Position numbers and translations under genes: made by a program | Source: Gammaproteobacteria bacterium | Lineage (GTDB): Bacteria > Pseudomonadota > Gammaproteobacteria > Steroidobacterales > Steroidobacteraceae | Direction: 5' to 3' | DNA length: 64,000 nt | NCBI GenBank assembly: GCA_017577615.1 | Contig: PKRE01000001.1 | Location: 806,001 to 870,000, forward strand | Notes under the pieces: model-generated | What the model was told of the DNA's origin: nothing | The model's input: only the letters and a program-made list of their open reading frames with translations | Database searches by the model: none | Part shown: positions 53,567-61,463 of the stretch, piece by piece | How the letters are laid out: every line of letters begins with the position of its first letter | How positions within the stretch are numbered: position 1 is the stretch's first letter

Positions 53567-53854
53567 TCAATTGCCGCCAGAAGCGTTGGTTTGCTGATTG
53601 TAAGTCGCCAGACTGTCGGCTTGCCGAGCGCGGTTCTGCGCCGTGGTCGCCGAGCTTTGGGCGTTGGCGATGTCTTGGCTGCCGGACTGACCAGCCATCT
53701 CCCTGCTCATCGCAGCCATTTGATTCTGCAAGACATCGCCAAACGCGGCGAACAAGCCGATTCCGGCGACTGCCACGAGTGCGGTGATGATGATGTACTC
53801 GCTCATGCCCTGACCGAGCTGCCGAAGCTTGGTGTAGGCGATACGTCGGCGCAT
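53567..53854 (-). CDS. Flp/TadE-like small pilin
   Basis: 95 residues, ATG at 53854 with AGGAGG six bases upstream. The class III signal is LG/QGMSEYIIITALVAVAGI: glycine before the cut and glutamate at +5, which fits a prepilin cleaved by TadV/PilD-type peptidase. The mature part is Ala/Gln/Ser-rich (AQSSATTAQNRARQADSLATYN), longer than classical Flp. It is the first gene of the leftward Tad operon and the best candidate for the pilus subunit. Confidence 0.75.
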   Translation of the reverse strand: MRRRIAYTKLRQLGQGMSEYIIITALVAVAGIGLFAAFGDVLQNQMAAMSREMAGQSGSQDIANAQSSATTAQNRARQADSLATYNQQTNASGGN

Positions 53855-54232
53855 GGAATCCTCCTAATTCTGTGGTCCTGTGGTGCGAGCCCAGCTCGCG
53901 GACAAGAACACGTTACGCGCGAATGCGTGCGTGGCGGATACGAATTACTGAGGCGAGCGCCGAGAAATGGGCATGGTGGGGCGAGGGCAGAAGAGCTGCT
54001 CGCAAAAATAACCCCTGACAGCTCGAGCTGTCAGGGGTGCGGAGCCAATGAGCCTGCACCTGATTCGCGGCGCGGGCGCGCACCGCGAATCAATGAAGAC
54101 GGTGTTGCGCGTTGTTCGAATTCAAGACTCTGCGGTGCAAGCCGGTCGAGCTCCCAAGCTTACGATATGCCGAGTCGGGGCCGCGCATGGTACTCAATGA
54201 ACGGCGTCCGTCAAGCGCTCACGCGGACACCC
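53855..54232. other. Intergenic region upstream of the Tad operon
   Basis: About 378 bases with no gene. It holds the terminator at 54004-54038 and a second hairpin at 54061-54092 (TGATTCGCGG paired with CCGCGAATCA around a 12-base GC-rich loop). The Tad promoter should lie between 53855 and about 54000, but no consensus is clear. The structured 190-base tail after the upstream gene may be an mRNA 3' region. Confidence 0.45.
54004..54038 (-). terminator. Strong Rho-independent terminator upstream of the Tad operon
   Basis: A perfect 28-bp palindrome (54011-54038, beginning ACCCCTGACAGCTC) is followed on the minus strand by TTATTTTTG. It ends the transcript of the glycine-rich secreted protein gene and insulates the Tad operon from it. 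Confidence 0.85.
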
Positions 54233-55324
54233 TCACGGGCCGGCCTTCTTGTAGCCGGCTGGCACCTCGAACTTCGCAGGATCCACTGCCGCCGCGCTCA
54301 CCGATACGAGCTCGGAGCTCAATGTCATCATGGGCATGAGGCCGCCCGGCAAGGTTGGCGCTGGAGCGGCTGGCGCAGCGGGTTCCGGTTCCTTTTTCTT
54401 CTTGCCGAGCATCCCTCCGAGCGCTCCACCCAATGCACCCCCCAAGGCCCCGCCGATGCTCATCGGCGAATCTGCACTCTCGGTCTGCTGGGCCTGATGC
54501 ATGCTGCTGCACTGGGGACCGCCGATGCCGAGAGCAAAGCCCGAGCGCACCGCGTGGCCGTCGATCTCGCGCATCTTCGCAGCCACTTCGCTCCAGATGC
54601 CCTGGTAGCGGCCGAACAGCGACTGAGCGCGCTCAGCGAATTGGCGGGAAGCGCTGGTGTCGAGGCCCATCTTCTCTGCGTACGCGGCGTAGTAAGCCTC
54701 TACCTCCTTGGCCGCTTCGAAACCTGGGGCAACCCACTGCTCGAGCACCAGACCGAAATCGCACACCTCGCCGGTCTTCCTGTTCTTGCACGACTGCGTC
54801 GCGATGATCGCAACACGTTCAGCCTCGTAGCCGGCGATCTGGTCCTTTGCGCCCGTGCGTTCGAGTGACACGGTAGGCTCCGACCATTCGCACTCGGATT
54901 CATCCACGCCGGAAGCCGCCTGCTGCGAAGCTTGATCTTGCTCCATCTTCTCCATTGCCTCGTGGAGCCGGGCGCGCTGCTCAGCAAACGTGGTTTCGCT
55001 GTACGTCTTGCGGCGATGGTCGAGCGTCAGCACCTTGTCTTGATCAAAGCGCACGATCTCCGTTGTGGTATCACCTGCGCCGCGTGCGAACGCTCTCATG
55101 AGCGCCGACTCGAAGCGTAGCTCGCTGTCCGTGCGCGCTTTGTCGCCTGCGATGTAAGTTACCGTCCGTCCGCTCATGTTCATGATGTTCGCCAGGCCAG
55201 CGCCGCCATTCACGCTGAGGCGTTCCTCGATGGTGACATCGCCCTGCGCCTGCGCACAGAGCATTGCGGCCATGACAGAGCCGAGGAGCGCGCACCCAGA
55301 AGGTCTTGTGAGCCTCGATACCAT
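54233..55324 (-). CDS. Exported protein with glycine zipper repeats, function unknown
   Basis: 363 residues. The ATG at 55324, with GGAGGAC upstream, gives a signal peptide (LLGSVMAAMLCAQAQG). The middle (about 40-230) resembles DUF4412-type periplasmic proteins (YIAGDKARTDSELRFESALM, VLTLDHRRKTYSETTF). Near the C-terminus lies GGALGGALGGALGG, a glycine zipper typical of membrane-inserting or pore-like segments, followed by KKKK and a Pro/Ala linker, and the end FEVPAGYKKAG. Upstream of the Tad operon but separated from it by a strong terminator. Confidence 0.65.
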   Translation of the reverse strand: MVSRLTRPSGCALLGSVMAAMLCAQAQGDVTIEERLSVNGGAGLANIMNMSGRTVTYIAGDKARTDSELRFESALMRAFARGAGDTTTEIVRFDQDKVLTLDHRRKTYSETTFAEQRARLHEAMEKMEQDQASQQAASGVDESECEWSEPTVSLERTGAKDQIAGYEAERVAIIATQSCKNRKTGEVCDFGLVLEQWVAPGFEAAKEVEAYYAAYAEKMGLDTSASRQFAERAQSLFGRYQGIWSEVAAKMREIDGHAVRSGFALGIGGPQCSSMHQAQQTESADSPMSIGGALGGALGGALGGMLGKKKKEPEPAAPAAPAPTLPGGLMPMMTLSSELVSVSAAAVDPAKFEVPAGYKKAGP

Positions 55325-55394
55325 GGATCGTCCTCCGTAGTTATGGTGTTCTTCGATTGATGAAGCGCCAGGCGCGCCCCCGTGTGCATCCATG

Positions 55395-55826
55395 CTAGCA
55401 GCGCGACTGTGATGACGGGAGGGATCGATCCTTCGTTTGCTGCCGCAGAAGCCGCCGAAGGCGTGCTACGTGGCGTGCTGCGAAGCAACGCGCCTCCACT
55501 TCATAGCGGTTCCACCAGTAACCGCGGCGACACAGCTCCAATAGATAGCGCGGCACCGTCAGATATCCGGATTGCCATTGACGTAGCACATGAAAGTATT
55601 CGTGCAGGAGCAGCTCTGGATCGTTCCAGAAGCTGCTCGCGTCCGCGCTCAGGAAGATGCAATTGCGGCGTGTCGTTGCCCGCGCGCCTGCATGCCATCT
55701 CGCGTATGCCGAATGCTCGCAGACATGCACTTGGTCGATTGCGTCGCCGAAGATTTGTCGTAAGGCGGCGGCAACATGTTGCGGGATCTCGACCTGCCGT
55801 CCCCTCCATATTTCGAGCAGTCGCAT
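55395..55826 (-). CDS. Small HExxH zinc-peptidase-like protein (DUF4157-like)
   Basis: 143 residues. The zinc motif is LLLHEYFHVLRQW, where HEYFH is an HExxH; a downstream acidic ligand may be in RYEVEARCFAARH. QVHVCEHSAYARWHAGARATTRRNCIFLS resembles DUF4157 (the 'eCIS core' peptidase-like domain). It has no signal peptide. It starts 13 bases after mnmE stops; GTG at 55838 is an alternative start. Whether it is an active peptidase cannot be told. Confidence 0.65.
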   Translation of the reverse strand: MRLLEIWRGRQVEIPQHVAAALRQIFGDAIDQVHVCEHSAYARWHAGARATTRRNCIFLSADASSFWNDPELLLHEYFHVLRQWQSGYLTVPRYLLELCRRGYWWNRYEVEARCFAARHVARLRRLLRQQTKDRSLPSSQSRC

Positions 55827-55839
55827 TGCGGTCCGCACG

Positions 55840-57198
55840 TCACTTGCCGATGCAGAACGTCGCGAAGATACGCCCGAGCAGATCGTCGGGCGTGAACTCT
55901 CCGGTGATTTCTCCCAGGCATTGCTGCGCCTGCCGAAGCTCTTCAGCCATGAGCTCGCCTGCGCGGTGCTCGGTCAGCTGTCGGGCAGCCTCCTCCAGAT
56001 GACGCCGCGCGCGAGCGAGCGCATCCAAGTGCCGGCGGCGCGCTGACAGCGTCCCTGCGCTCGGACCGTGATAGCCGACACATTCTTTGAGGTGTGTCCG
56101 CAGCAGATCCACGCCTTGGCCGGTTGTTGCGGATAGATAAACACGTGACGGTGACGATCGCTCGTAGCGTGGCTCGGCACCGACGAGATCGATCTTGTTC
56201 CAGACGAGTGTCACCGGAACGCCGGCGGGCAGTGCGCCAAGCTCCGCATTCAGTGAGTCGTCGTCCGGGGCCGTGCTCGTATCGATCACGTACAGGATGC
56301 GATCGGCTTCGTGCATGGCCTCGCGAGCGCGGCGAATGCCCTCCGCTTCGACGATGTCTGCCTGCTCACGTAGGCCTGCCGTATCGAGGACGTGCAGCGG
56401 CATGCCATCGATGTGTATGCGTTCACGCAGGATATCGCGCGTCGTGCCCGGAATATCGGTGACGATCGCAGCGTCATAACCCGCGAGCCGGTTGAGCAAG
56501 CTCGACTTGCCAGCGTTCGGCTTACCCGCGATGACGACCGTCATTCCTTCGCGCAGCAGCGCACCTTGCTTGGCGTTGGCGATGATCTGAGCGCTGAGCT
56601 CGAGGGTGCGCTCGAGGCGCTGCTTAAGCGCCTCGTCCGCCAAGAAGTCGATCTCTTCCTCCGGGAAATCGATGGCGGCTTCGACGTGCATGCGCGTTTC
56701 GATGACTGCCTCAGTCAGCGCGTGCACGGCTCGCGAGAATTCGCCTCGAAGGGAGCGCAACGCCGCCCGTGCAGCCTGCTCGGAACCGCTGTCGATCAGG
56801 TCGGCGATGGCCTCGGCTTGCGCAAGATCGATCTTGTCATTGAGAAAGGCGCGTTTGCTGAACTCGCCGGGCTCGGCCAGATGTGCGCCGAGCTCGATCA
56901 CACGAGCGAGCAGCATGTCCATGACGACCGGCCCGCCATGACCATGCAGCTCGAGCACGTCCTCGCCCGTGAAGGAAGCGGGACCAGGAAAGTACAGCGC
57001 GAGCCCTGTGTCGATGGCACTGCCATCGCTGGCCCGGAAATCATGCAAGGACGCCGTGCGAGGTGCGGGCAACTCGCCGAGGATCGCTTCGGCAATGCGG
57101 CGCACGAGCGGACCCGAGACGCGCACGATGCCGATGCCGCCGCGGCCCGGCGGCGTGGCGATCGCAGCAATGGTGCGGCTCGAGCTGGGATCCGTCAT
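55840..57198 (-). CDS. mnmE: tRNA modification GTPase MnmE (TrmE)
   Basis: 452 residues; pairs with MnmG to modify wobble uridine. The ATG at 57198 gives the usual TIAAIATPPGRGGIGIVRVSG N-terminus. GEFSKRAFLNDKIDLAQAEAIADLI leads into the G-domain with GKPNAGKSSLLNRL, DIPGTTRD, DTAGLR and NKID. It ends FCIGK, the conserved CxGK tail. Between yidC and a small zinc-peptidase-like gene. The partner mnmG is about 18 kb away. Confidence 0.97.
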   Translation of the reverse strand: MTDPSSSRTIAAIATPPGRGGIGIVRVSGPLVRRIAEAILGELPAPRTASLHDFRASDGSAIDTGLALYFPGPASFTGEDVLELHGHGGPVVMDMLLARVIELGAHLAEPGEFSKRAFLNDKIDLAQAEAIADLIDSGSEQAARAALRSLRGEFSRAVHALTEAVIETRMHVEAAIDFPEEEIDFLADEALKQRLERTLELSAQIIANAKQGALLREGMTVVIAGKPNAGKSSLLNRLAGYDAAIVTDIPGTTRDILRERIHIDGMPLHVLDTAGLREQADIVEAEGIRRAREAMHEADRILYVIDTSTAPDDDSLNAELGALPAGVPVTLVWNKIDLVGAEPRYERSSPSRVYLSATTGQGVDLLRTHLKECVGYHGPSAGTLSARRRHLDALARARRHLEEAARQLTEHRAGELMAEELRQAQQCLGEITGEFTPDDLLGRIFATFCIGK

Positions 57199-57255
57199 GC
57201 CGCTAGTGTGCGTTCGGCATGCGCAGCGAGCCAAGCGCTGCGCCATGCCTTTGCG

Positions 57256-58917
57256 CTAACTCTTCTTCTGCTCGGCTTCGACGAGCTTGTTGATACGCCA
57301 CTGCTGCGCGATCGAGAGCAAGGTATTCGTCAGCCAGTACAGCACGAGCCCGGAGGGGAACCAGGCCATCAATACTGCCATGACGATCGGCATGAACATG
57401 AAGATCTTCGCCTGGATCGGATCTGCGCTCGGCATCGGCTGCAGCTTGAACTGCGCGAACATCGCGGCAGCCATCAGGAGCGGCAGAATGAAGTACGGAT
57501 CGCGCGAGGACAGGTCGTCGATCCAGCCGAGGAACGGCGCTTGCCGCATCTCGGCACTCTCAAGGAGCACCCAGTAGAACGCGAGGAAGAACGGGATCTG
57601 AATCAGGATCGGCAGACAGCCAGCCAGAGGATTGATCTTCTCGCGCTTGTACAGCTCCATCATCTGACGGCCAAGCTGCTCGCGATCGTCCTTATAGCGC
57701 TCCTGGATCGCTTTGATACGCGGCGCAAGATTGCGCATCTTCGCCATCGAGCGTCCGCTCGCCGCCGTCAGCTTATAAAAAGCGAGCTTGATCAGGAACG
57801 TGACGATCACGATCGACCAGCCCCAGTTGCCGACGACTCCGTAGACCTTCTGCAGCAGCCAGAACAACGGCTGGGCAATGATTGTGAGCTTGCCGTAATC
57901 GGCCACCAGCTCGAGCTCGGGACCGGTCGCTGCGAGCTGATCCTGCAGCTTCGGGCCGACGAACAACCGCTCTTCGAACGTTGCAGTGCCGCCCGCCGGC
58001 ACGACGCGGGCGGGGCTTACATACGACAGCGTGAAATCGTTGTCGCGATTGACCCTGAGCGTGTAGTCGTACGCAGCGTCTGTCGGCGGCACCGCCGCAG
58101 CCACGAAATGATGCTGAAGCGCAGCGATCCAGCCGCCGGTGATCGTGCCCTTGTACTGGCGGTCCTCCTCATCTTCGATATCGAGCCGTCTATATGCCTT
58201 GCCGTCGTAAATCGCCGGCCCACGATAGGCATAAGTTTCGACCCTAAAATATGAACGCTCGACTGGCTCGTAGTGGCGTACGAGCTGCACATACGAGGCT
58301 GCTTTGAGATCGGTGTCCGTCGCGTTCTCGACCTCATACTTCAGATCCACGCGGTAGCTGCCGCGCCGGAACGTATAAGTCTTTGTCACCGTCACGCCTT
58401 GACCGTCGGTCCACTTGAGCGGCACGACCAGCTCATCGGCACCCTCGGCAAGGCTGTATTCGGTGGCATCTGCTTCGAAGATGGCCTGATGCGTCGGCTC
58501 GCTAGCGCGACCCAAGGCGCGCAGACCGGAGCGCGCAACGAAGATACCGGGTGGCTGAGAATCGAAGAGCCGTACCGGCACATCGGGCTGTTTGCGGTCG
58601 CGCGGATACCGCGGCAGGTCGGCCCGCACGAGCTCACCACCGCGCGTGCTGATATCCAAGGACAACACGTCGGTGGTGACGCGGATGATGTCGGCCTGTG
58701 CAGCGGCTTGGGTACGCTGCTCGAGCTGGGTCGTCGGGGCTGGAACCTCCCCCACGGCGCTCGGCACCTCTGGCAGCTCGGCATTCTCGTCGACGGGCTC
58801 CCCGAGCGTGCTCGCTGCAGGCTCTGGCCGCGGGGCGTAGTCCGTCTGCCACGCCATGTAGTTGAGCCACAGCACGAGGGCGAGCGCGGCCCAGACAAAG
58901 ACGCGTTGGTTATCCAT
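57256..58917 (-). CDS. yidC: Membrane protein insertase YidC
   Basis: 553 residues; inserts inner-membrane proteins. A first membrane helix (about 5-20), then the large periplasmic P1 domain (about 60-340) and the five-helix core with FWLLQKVYGVVGNWGWSIVIVTFLIKLAFYKLTAASGRSMAKMRNLAP and INPLAGCLPILIQIPFFLAFY. It ends INKLVEAEQKKS. The start overlaps the yidD end by eight bases. Confidence 0.97.
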   Translation of the reverse strand: MDNQRVFVWAALALVLWLNYMAWQTDYAPRPEPAASTLGEPVDENAELPEVPSAVGEVPAPTTQLEQRTQAAAQADIIRVTTDVLSLDISTRGGELVRADLPRYPRDRKQPDVPVRLFDSQPPGIFVARSGLRALGRASEPTHQAIFEADATEYSLAEGADELVVPLKWTDGQGVTVTKTYTFRRGSYRVDLKYEVENATDTDLKAASYVQLVRHYEPVERSYFRVETYAYRGPAIYDGKAYRRLDIEDEEDRQYKGTITGGWIAALQHHFVAAAVPPTDAAYDYTLRVNRDNDFTLSYVSPARVVPAGGTATFEERLFVGPKLQDQLAATGPELELVADYGKLTIIAQPLFWLLQKVYGVVGNWGWSIVIVTFLIKLAFYKLTAASGRSMAKMRNLAPRIKAIQERYKDDREQLGRQMMELYKREKINPLAGCLPILIQIPFFLAFYWVLLESAEMRQAPFLGWIDDLSSRDPYFILPLLMAAAMFAQFKLQPMPSADPIQAKIFMFMPIVMAVLMAWFPSGLVLYWLTNTLLSIAQQWRINKLVEAEQKKS

Positions 58918-59149
58918 GCGCAGAATTCAGCTCGGAATGCGAAGGAACAGGATCGTAGCCGCCGGGATTCCACGGATGGCAACGTAGGATGCGGCGCGCC
59001 GCCAAGTAGAGTCCGCGCAGCACGCCATGGGTCTCGATGGCTTGCTCCGCGTAGCAGGAGCAGCTCGGATAGAAACGGCACGTCGGCCCGATCAGCGGAC
59101 TCAGGATCAAGCGATAACCGCGGATGGCAATCTTCAGGACGCTGCGCAT
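58910..59149 (-). CDS. yidD: Membrane protein insertion efficiency factor YidD
   Basis: 79 residues. GYRLILSPLIGPTCRFYPSCSCYAEQAIETHG and RRILRCHPWNPGGYDPVP are the complete YidD core, with three cysteines. It overlaps rnpA by 16 bases upstream and yidC by eight downstream, the usual rnpA-yidD-yidC arrangement. Supports YidC-dependent insertion. Confidence 0.96.
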   Translation of the reverse strand: MRSVLKIAIRGYRLILSPLIGPTCRFYPSCSCYAEQAIETHGVLRGLYLAARRILRCHPWNPGGYDPVPSHSELNSAHG

Positions 59150-59499
59150 TTCTTGATCACTGTGTGCCAGTGTTTCTCGAGGCTCTTTGCGATGGCGGCG
59201 TTCTCAGCAGCACGCACGCCGGCACGCGCATTGACCACGATATCGACCGGCGGAAGCAAGTGCTGATGCTGCCGGAAGGATTCCCGTATCAACCGTTTCA
59301 AGCGATTGCGGCGCACTGAATTGCCCGCAGCACGCGTCGAGATCGCCAACCCGAGCCGCGCGTGCGGCCCATCGTTGGCACGCACGAGAACGGTGAAGAG
59401 ATTGTCGGTGAAACGGCGCGCGTCACGATAGACGCGATCGAATTCGGATCGTTTCCGAAGACGCTGTGCCCGTTTGAACGGTCGTGCGGGAGGCTGCAA
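59134..59499 (-). CDS. rnpA: Ribonuclease P protein component
   Basis: 121 residues; protein subunit of RNase P that matures tRNA 5' ends. LRKRSEFDRVYRD, ARLGLAISTRAAGNSVRRNRLKRLIRESFR (the RNR motif) and DIVVNARAG are all present. The start is taken as the TTG at 59499, since no ATG or GTG comes before the conserved core; it lacks a clear ribosome site. Follows rpmH. Confidence 0.94.
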   Translation of the reverse strand: MQPPARPFKRAQRLRKRSEFDRVYRDARRFTDNLFTVLVRANDGPHARLGLAISTRAAGNSVRRNRLKRLIRESFRQHQHLLPPVDIVVNARAGVRAAENAAIAKSLEKHWHTVIKKCAAS

Positions 59500-59537
59500 G
59501 CCGGAAGGACGCTGACACAGACGAGCCGTGCTCGGAC

Positions 59538-59672
59538 TTAGACGGTCAGACGCTTGCGCCCCTTGGCGCGGCGGCGCGCAAGGATTCGCCGGCCTGCCTT
59601 GGTCGCCATACGAGCGCGAAACCCATGGGTACGTTTGCGGTGCAGATTGCTCGGTTGGTAGGTGCGCTTCAT
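59538..59672 (-). CDS. rpmH: 50S ribosomal protein L34
   Basis: 44 residues, exactly the family length, MKRTYQPSNLHRKRTHGFRARM to GRKRLTV. The ATG at 59672 is used; the open frame to 59738 is a spurious extension. Divergent from dnaA across about 238 bases and first gene of the rpmH-rnpA-yidD-yidC-mnmE block. Confidence 0.98.
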   Translation of the reverse strand: MKRTYQPSNLHRKRTHGFRARMATKAGRRILARRRAKGRKRLTV

Positions 59673-59910
59673 GCTGACACTCGCCGCGAAATTTGCGCTA
59701 AAACAAGCAATTGATGGGCCCAAAAAGAAGGCCGGCAAGCCTACGCAGCAGGCTGGACGGTGTCAAGCGTGCGGGGTTTACCCTAGCCGGAAACGCGCGC
59801 TGGTACCCCTGTGGATAACCCGATCGAGGTCGGTATAGACTCGTTGCTCTCTCGCGTCGCCGCGCAGAACACGCTCACTCACCGGCTTCGATTTCTAGGG
59901 GACGATCACC
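59673..59910. promoter_or_regulatory. rpmH-dnaA divergent promoter region with a DnaA box
   Basis: One perfect DnaA box, TGTGGATAA, at 59810-59818, about 92 bases before dnaA. It could mediate dnaA autoregulation. No further boxes are close, so this is less likely to be the main oriC than the dnaA-dnaN gap. The rpmH promoter should also be here but is not identified. Confidence 0.55.
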
Positions 59911-61242
59911 GTGCAGGGTTCGTTATGGCGTCACTGTCTCGCTCAACTGGAGGCGGAACTGCCGGAGCAACAGTTCAACACGTGGATTCGGCCTCTCCAA
60001 GCTGTGGAGGATGGACGCACGCTGCGGCTGCTCGCTCCGAACCGCTTCGTGGTTGACTGGATCAACGAGAATGTCGCCGCCCGGATCAACGAGCTCGTTG
60101 ACTCCGTCGGGGCGGACTCGGCGCCTGCAGTCGTGCTGGAAGTCGGCTCGCGCACCACGGCACTGCAACCGGCATCTGCGAGCTCGGACCGCTCGCCCGT
60201 CAAGGAAGCGCCGGTGGTTGTGGGCAGCCGTTTGAACCCGGATTTCACATTCGAGAACTTCGTCGAGGGCAAGAGCAATCAGCTCGCGCGCGCTGCTGCG
60301 CTGCAGGTGGCTGAGAACCCCGGACGCGCATACAACCCGCTGTTCATCTACGGAGGCGTGGGGCTCGGCAAGACGCATCTCATGCACGCGGTCGGCAACG
60401 TCATTCGCAGTCGCAATGATCGAGCTCGAGTCGCCTACGTGCACTCGGAACGGTTCGTGGGCGACATGGTGAAGGCCCTCCAGCACAACACGATCAATGA
60501 GTTCAAGACTGCGTACCGGTCACTGGACGCGCTGCTCATCGACGACATTCAGTTTTTCGCTGGCAAGGACCGGTCCCAGGAAGAGTTCTTTCACACGTTC
60601 AACGCGCTCTTCGAGGGACAACAGCAAATCATCCTGACGTGTGATCGCTACCCGAAAGAGGTCGATGGGCTGGAGGAGCGGCTCAAGTCCCGGTTCGGGT
60701 GGGGTCTGACGGTGGCAATTGAGCCGCCGGAGCTCGAAACGTGCGTCGCGATCCTGATGAGTAAGGCAGCGGCGCATCGGGTGGAGCTACCTGAGGAGGT
60801 GGCCTTCTTCATCGCAAAGCGGATCCGCTCCAATGTTCGCGAGCTGGAGGGAGCGTTGCGTCGTGTGATCGCGAACTCGCAGTTCACGGGGCGACCCATT
60901 ACCATGGAGTTCACGAAAGAGGCGCTTCGCGATCTGCTCGCGCTCCAGGATCGACTGGTCACAATCGACAACATCCAAAAGACTGTGGCCGAGTACTACA
61001 AGATCCGTGTAGCCGACTTATTGTCCAAGCGTCGCAGTCGTTCGATCGCGCGCCCGCGCCAAATCGCGATGGCACTTGCCAAGGAGCTCACGAACCATAG
61101 CCTGCCGGAAATCGGCGATGCGTTCGGCGGTCGCGATCACACGACCGTGCTGCATGCGTGTCGTGTGATCAAGGAGCTGCGCGAGTCGAACACGAGGACG
61201 GCCGAGGACTATTCGAACCTGTTGAGAACCTTGACCGGGTGA
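59911..61242 (+). CDS. dnaA: Chromosomal replication initiator DnaA
   Basis: 443 residues; unwinds oriC. Domain I at the N-terminus (LEAELPEQQFNTWIRPLQ), Domain III ATPase with GGVGLGKTHLMHAVGN, LLIDDIQFFAGK and RLKSRFGWGLT, and Domain IV with RPRQIAMALAKELTNHSLPEIGDAFGGRDHTTVLHACRVI, the DNA-binding signature. The start is the GTG at 59911 with AGGGGA upstream. Domain II is short. Confidence 0.98.
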   Translation: MQGSLWRHCLAQLEAELPEQQFNTWIRPLQAVEDGRTLRLLAPNRFVVDWINENVAARINELVDSVGADSAPAVVLEVGSRTTALQPASASSDRSPVKEAPVVVGSRLNPDFTFENFVEGKSNQLARAAALQVAENPGRAYNPLFIYGGVGLGKTHLMHAVGNVIRSRNDRARVAYVHSERFVGDMVKALQHNTINEFKTAYRSLDALLIDDIQFFAGKDRSQEEFFHTFNALFEGQQQIILTCDRYPKEVDGLEERLKSRFGWGLTVAIEPPELETCVAILMSKAAAHRVELPEEVAFFIAKRIRSNVRELEGALRRVIANSQFTGRPITMEFTKEALRDLLALQDRLVTIDNIQKTVAEYYKIRVADLLSKRRSRSIARPRQIAMALAKELTNHSLPEIGDAFGGRDHTTVLHACRVIKELRESNTRTAEDYSNLLRTLTG

Positions 61243-61463
61243 TGTGGATAACGTGTGGAACGGATCTGCACGAAAGTTATCCACATTCAGTCGACAGATT
61301 CATTACAGGATCTAGGCTCGAGATTCCGACCCTTTGTCCAAAACGTAAGTGTTTGATTCTGAGAGGGATTTTGCGCCTATCCACAGGATGAGCCGATCAT
61401 TGTAATTACCACAGACACTTAAGTTTCTTTCAATCATTAATAGATTTGCCGGGTGGATAAGCG
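61243..61463. other. Probable chromosomal origin (oriC) between dnaA and dnaN
   Basis: DnaA boxes: perfect TGTGGATAA at 61243-61251 directly after the dnaA stop, perfect TTATCCACA at 61277-61285, one-mismatch CTATCCACA at 61377-61385 and GGTGGATAA at 61452-61460. TTGTCCAAA at about 61334 is more degenerate. An AT-rich stretch at about 61397-61446 could be the unwinding element. The gap also separates two genes expected to be transcribed rightward. Confidence 0.7.

Noticed and set aside
56392..58254. A 620-codon open frame on the plus strand
   Set aside because: It is antisense to mnmE and yidC, both clear genes. Long antisense frames are common in GC-rich DNA; the product is low-complexity, rich in Arg/His/Glu, and has no recognisable motif.
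59538..59738. 66-residue form of L34
   Set aside because: L34 is 44 residues and begins MKRTYQPS; the upstream part is an accidental extension.
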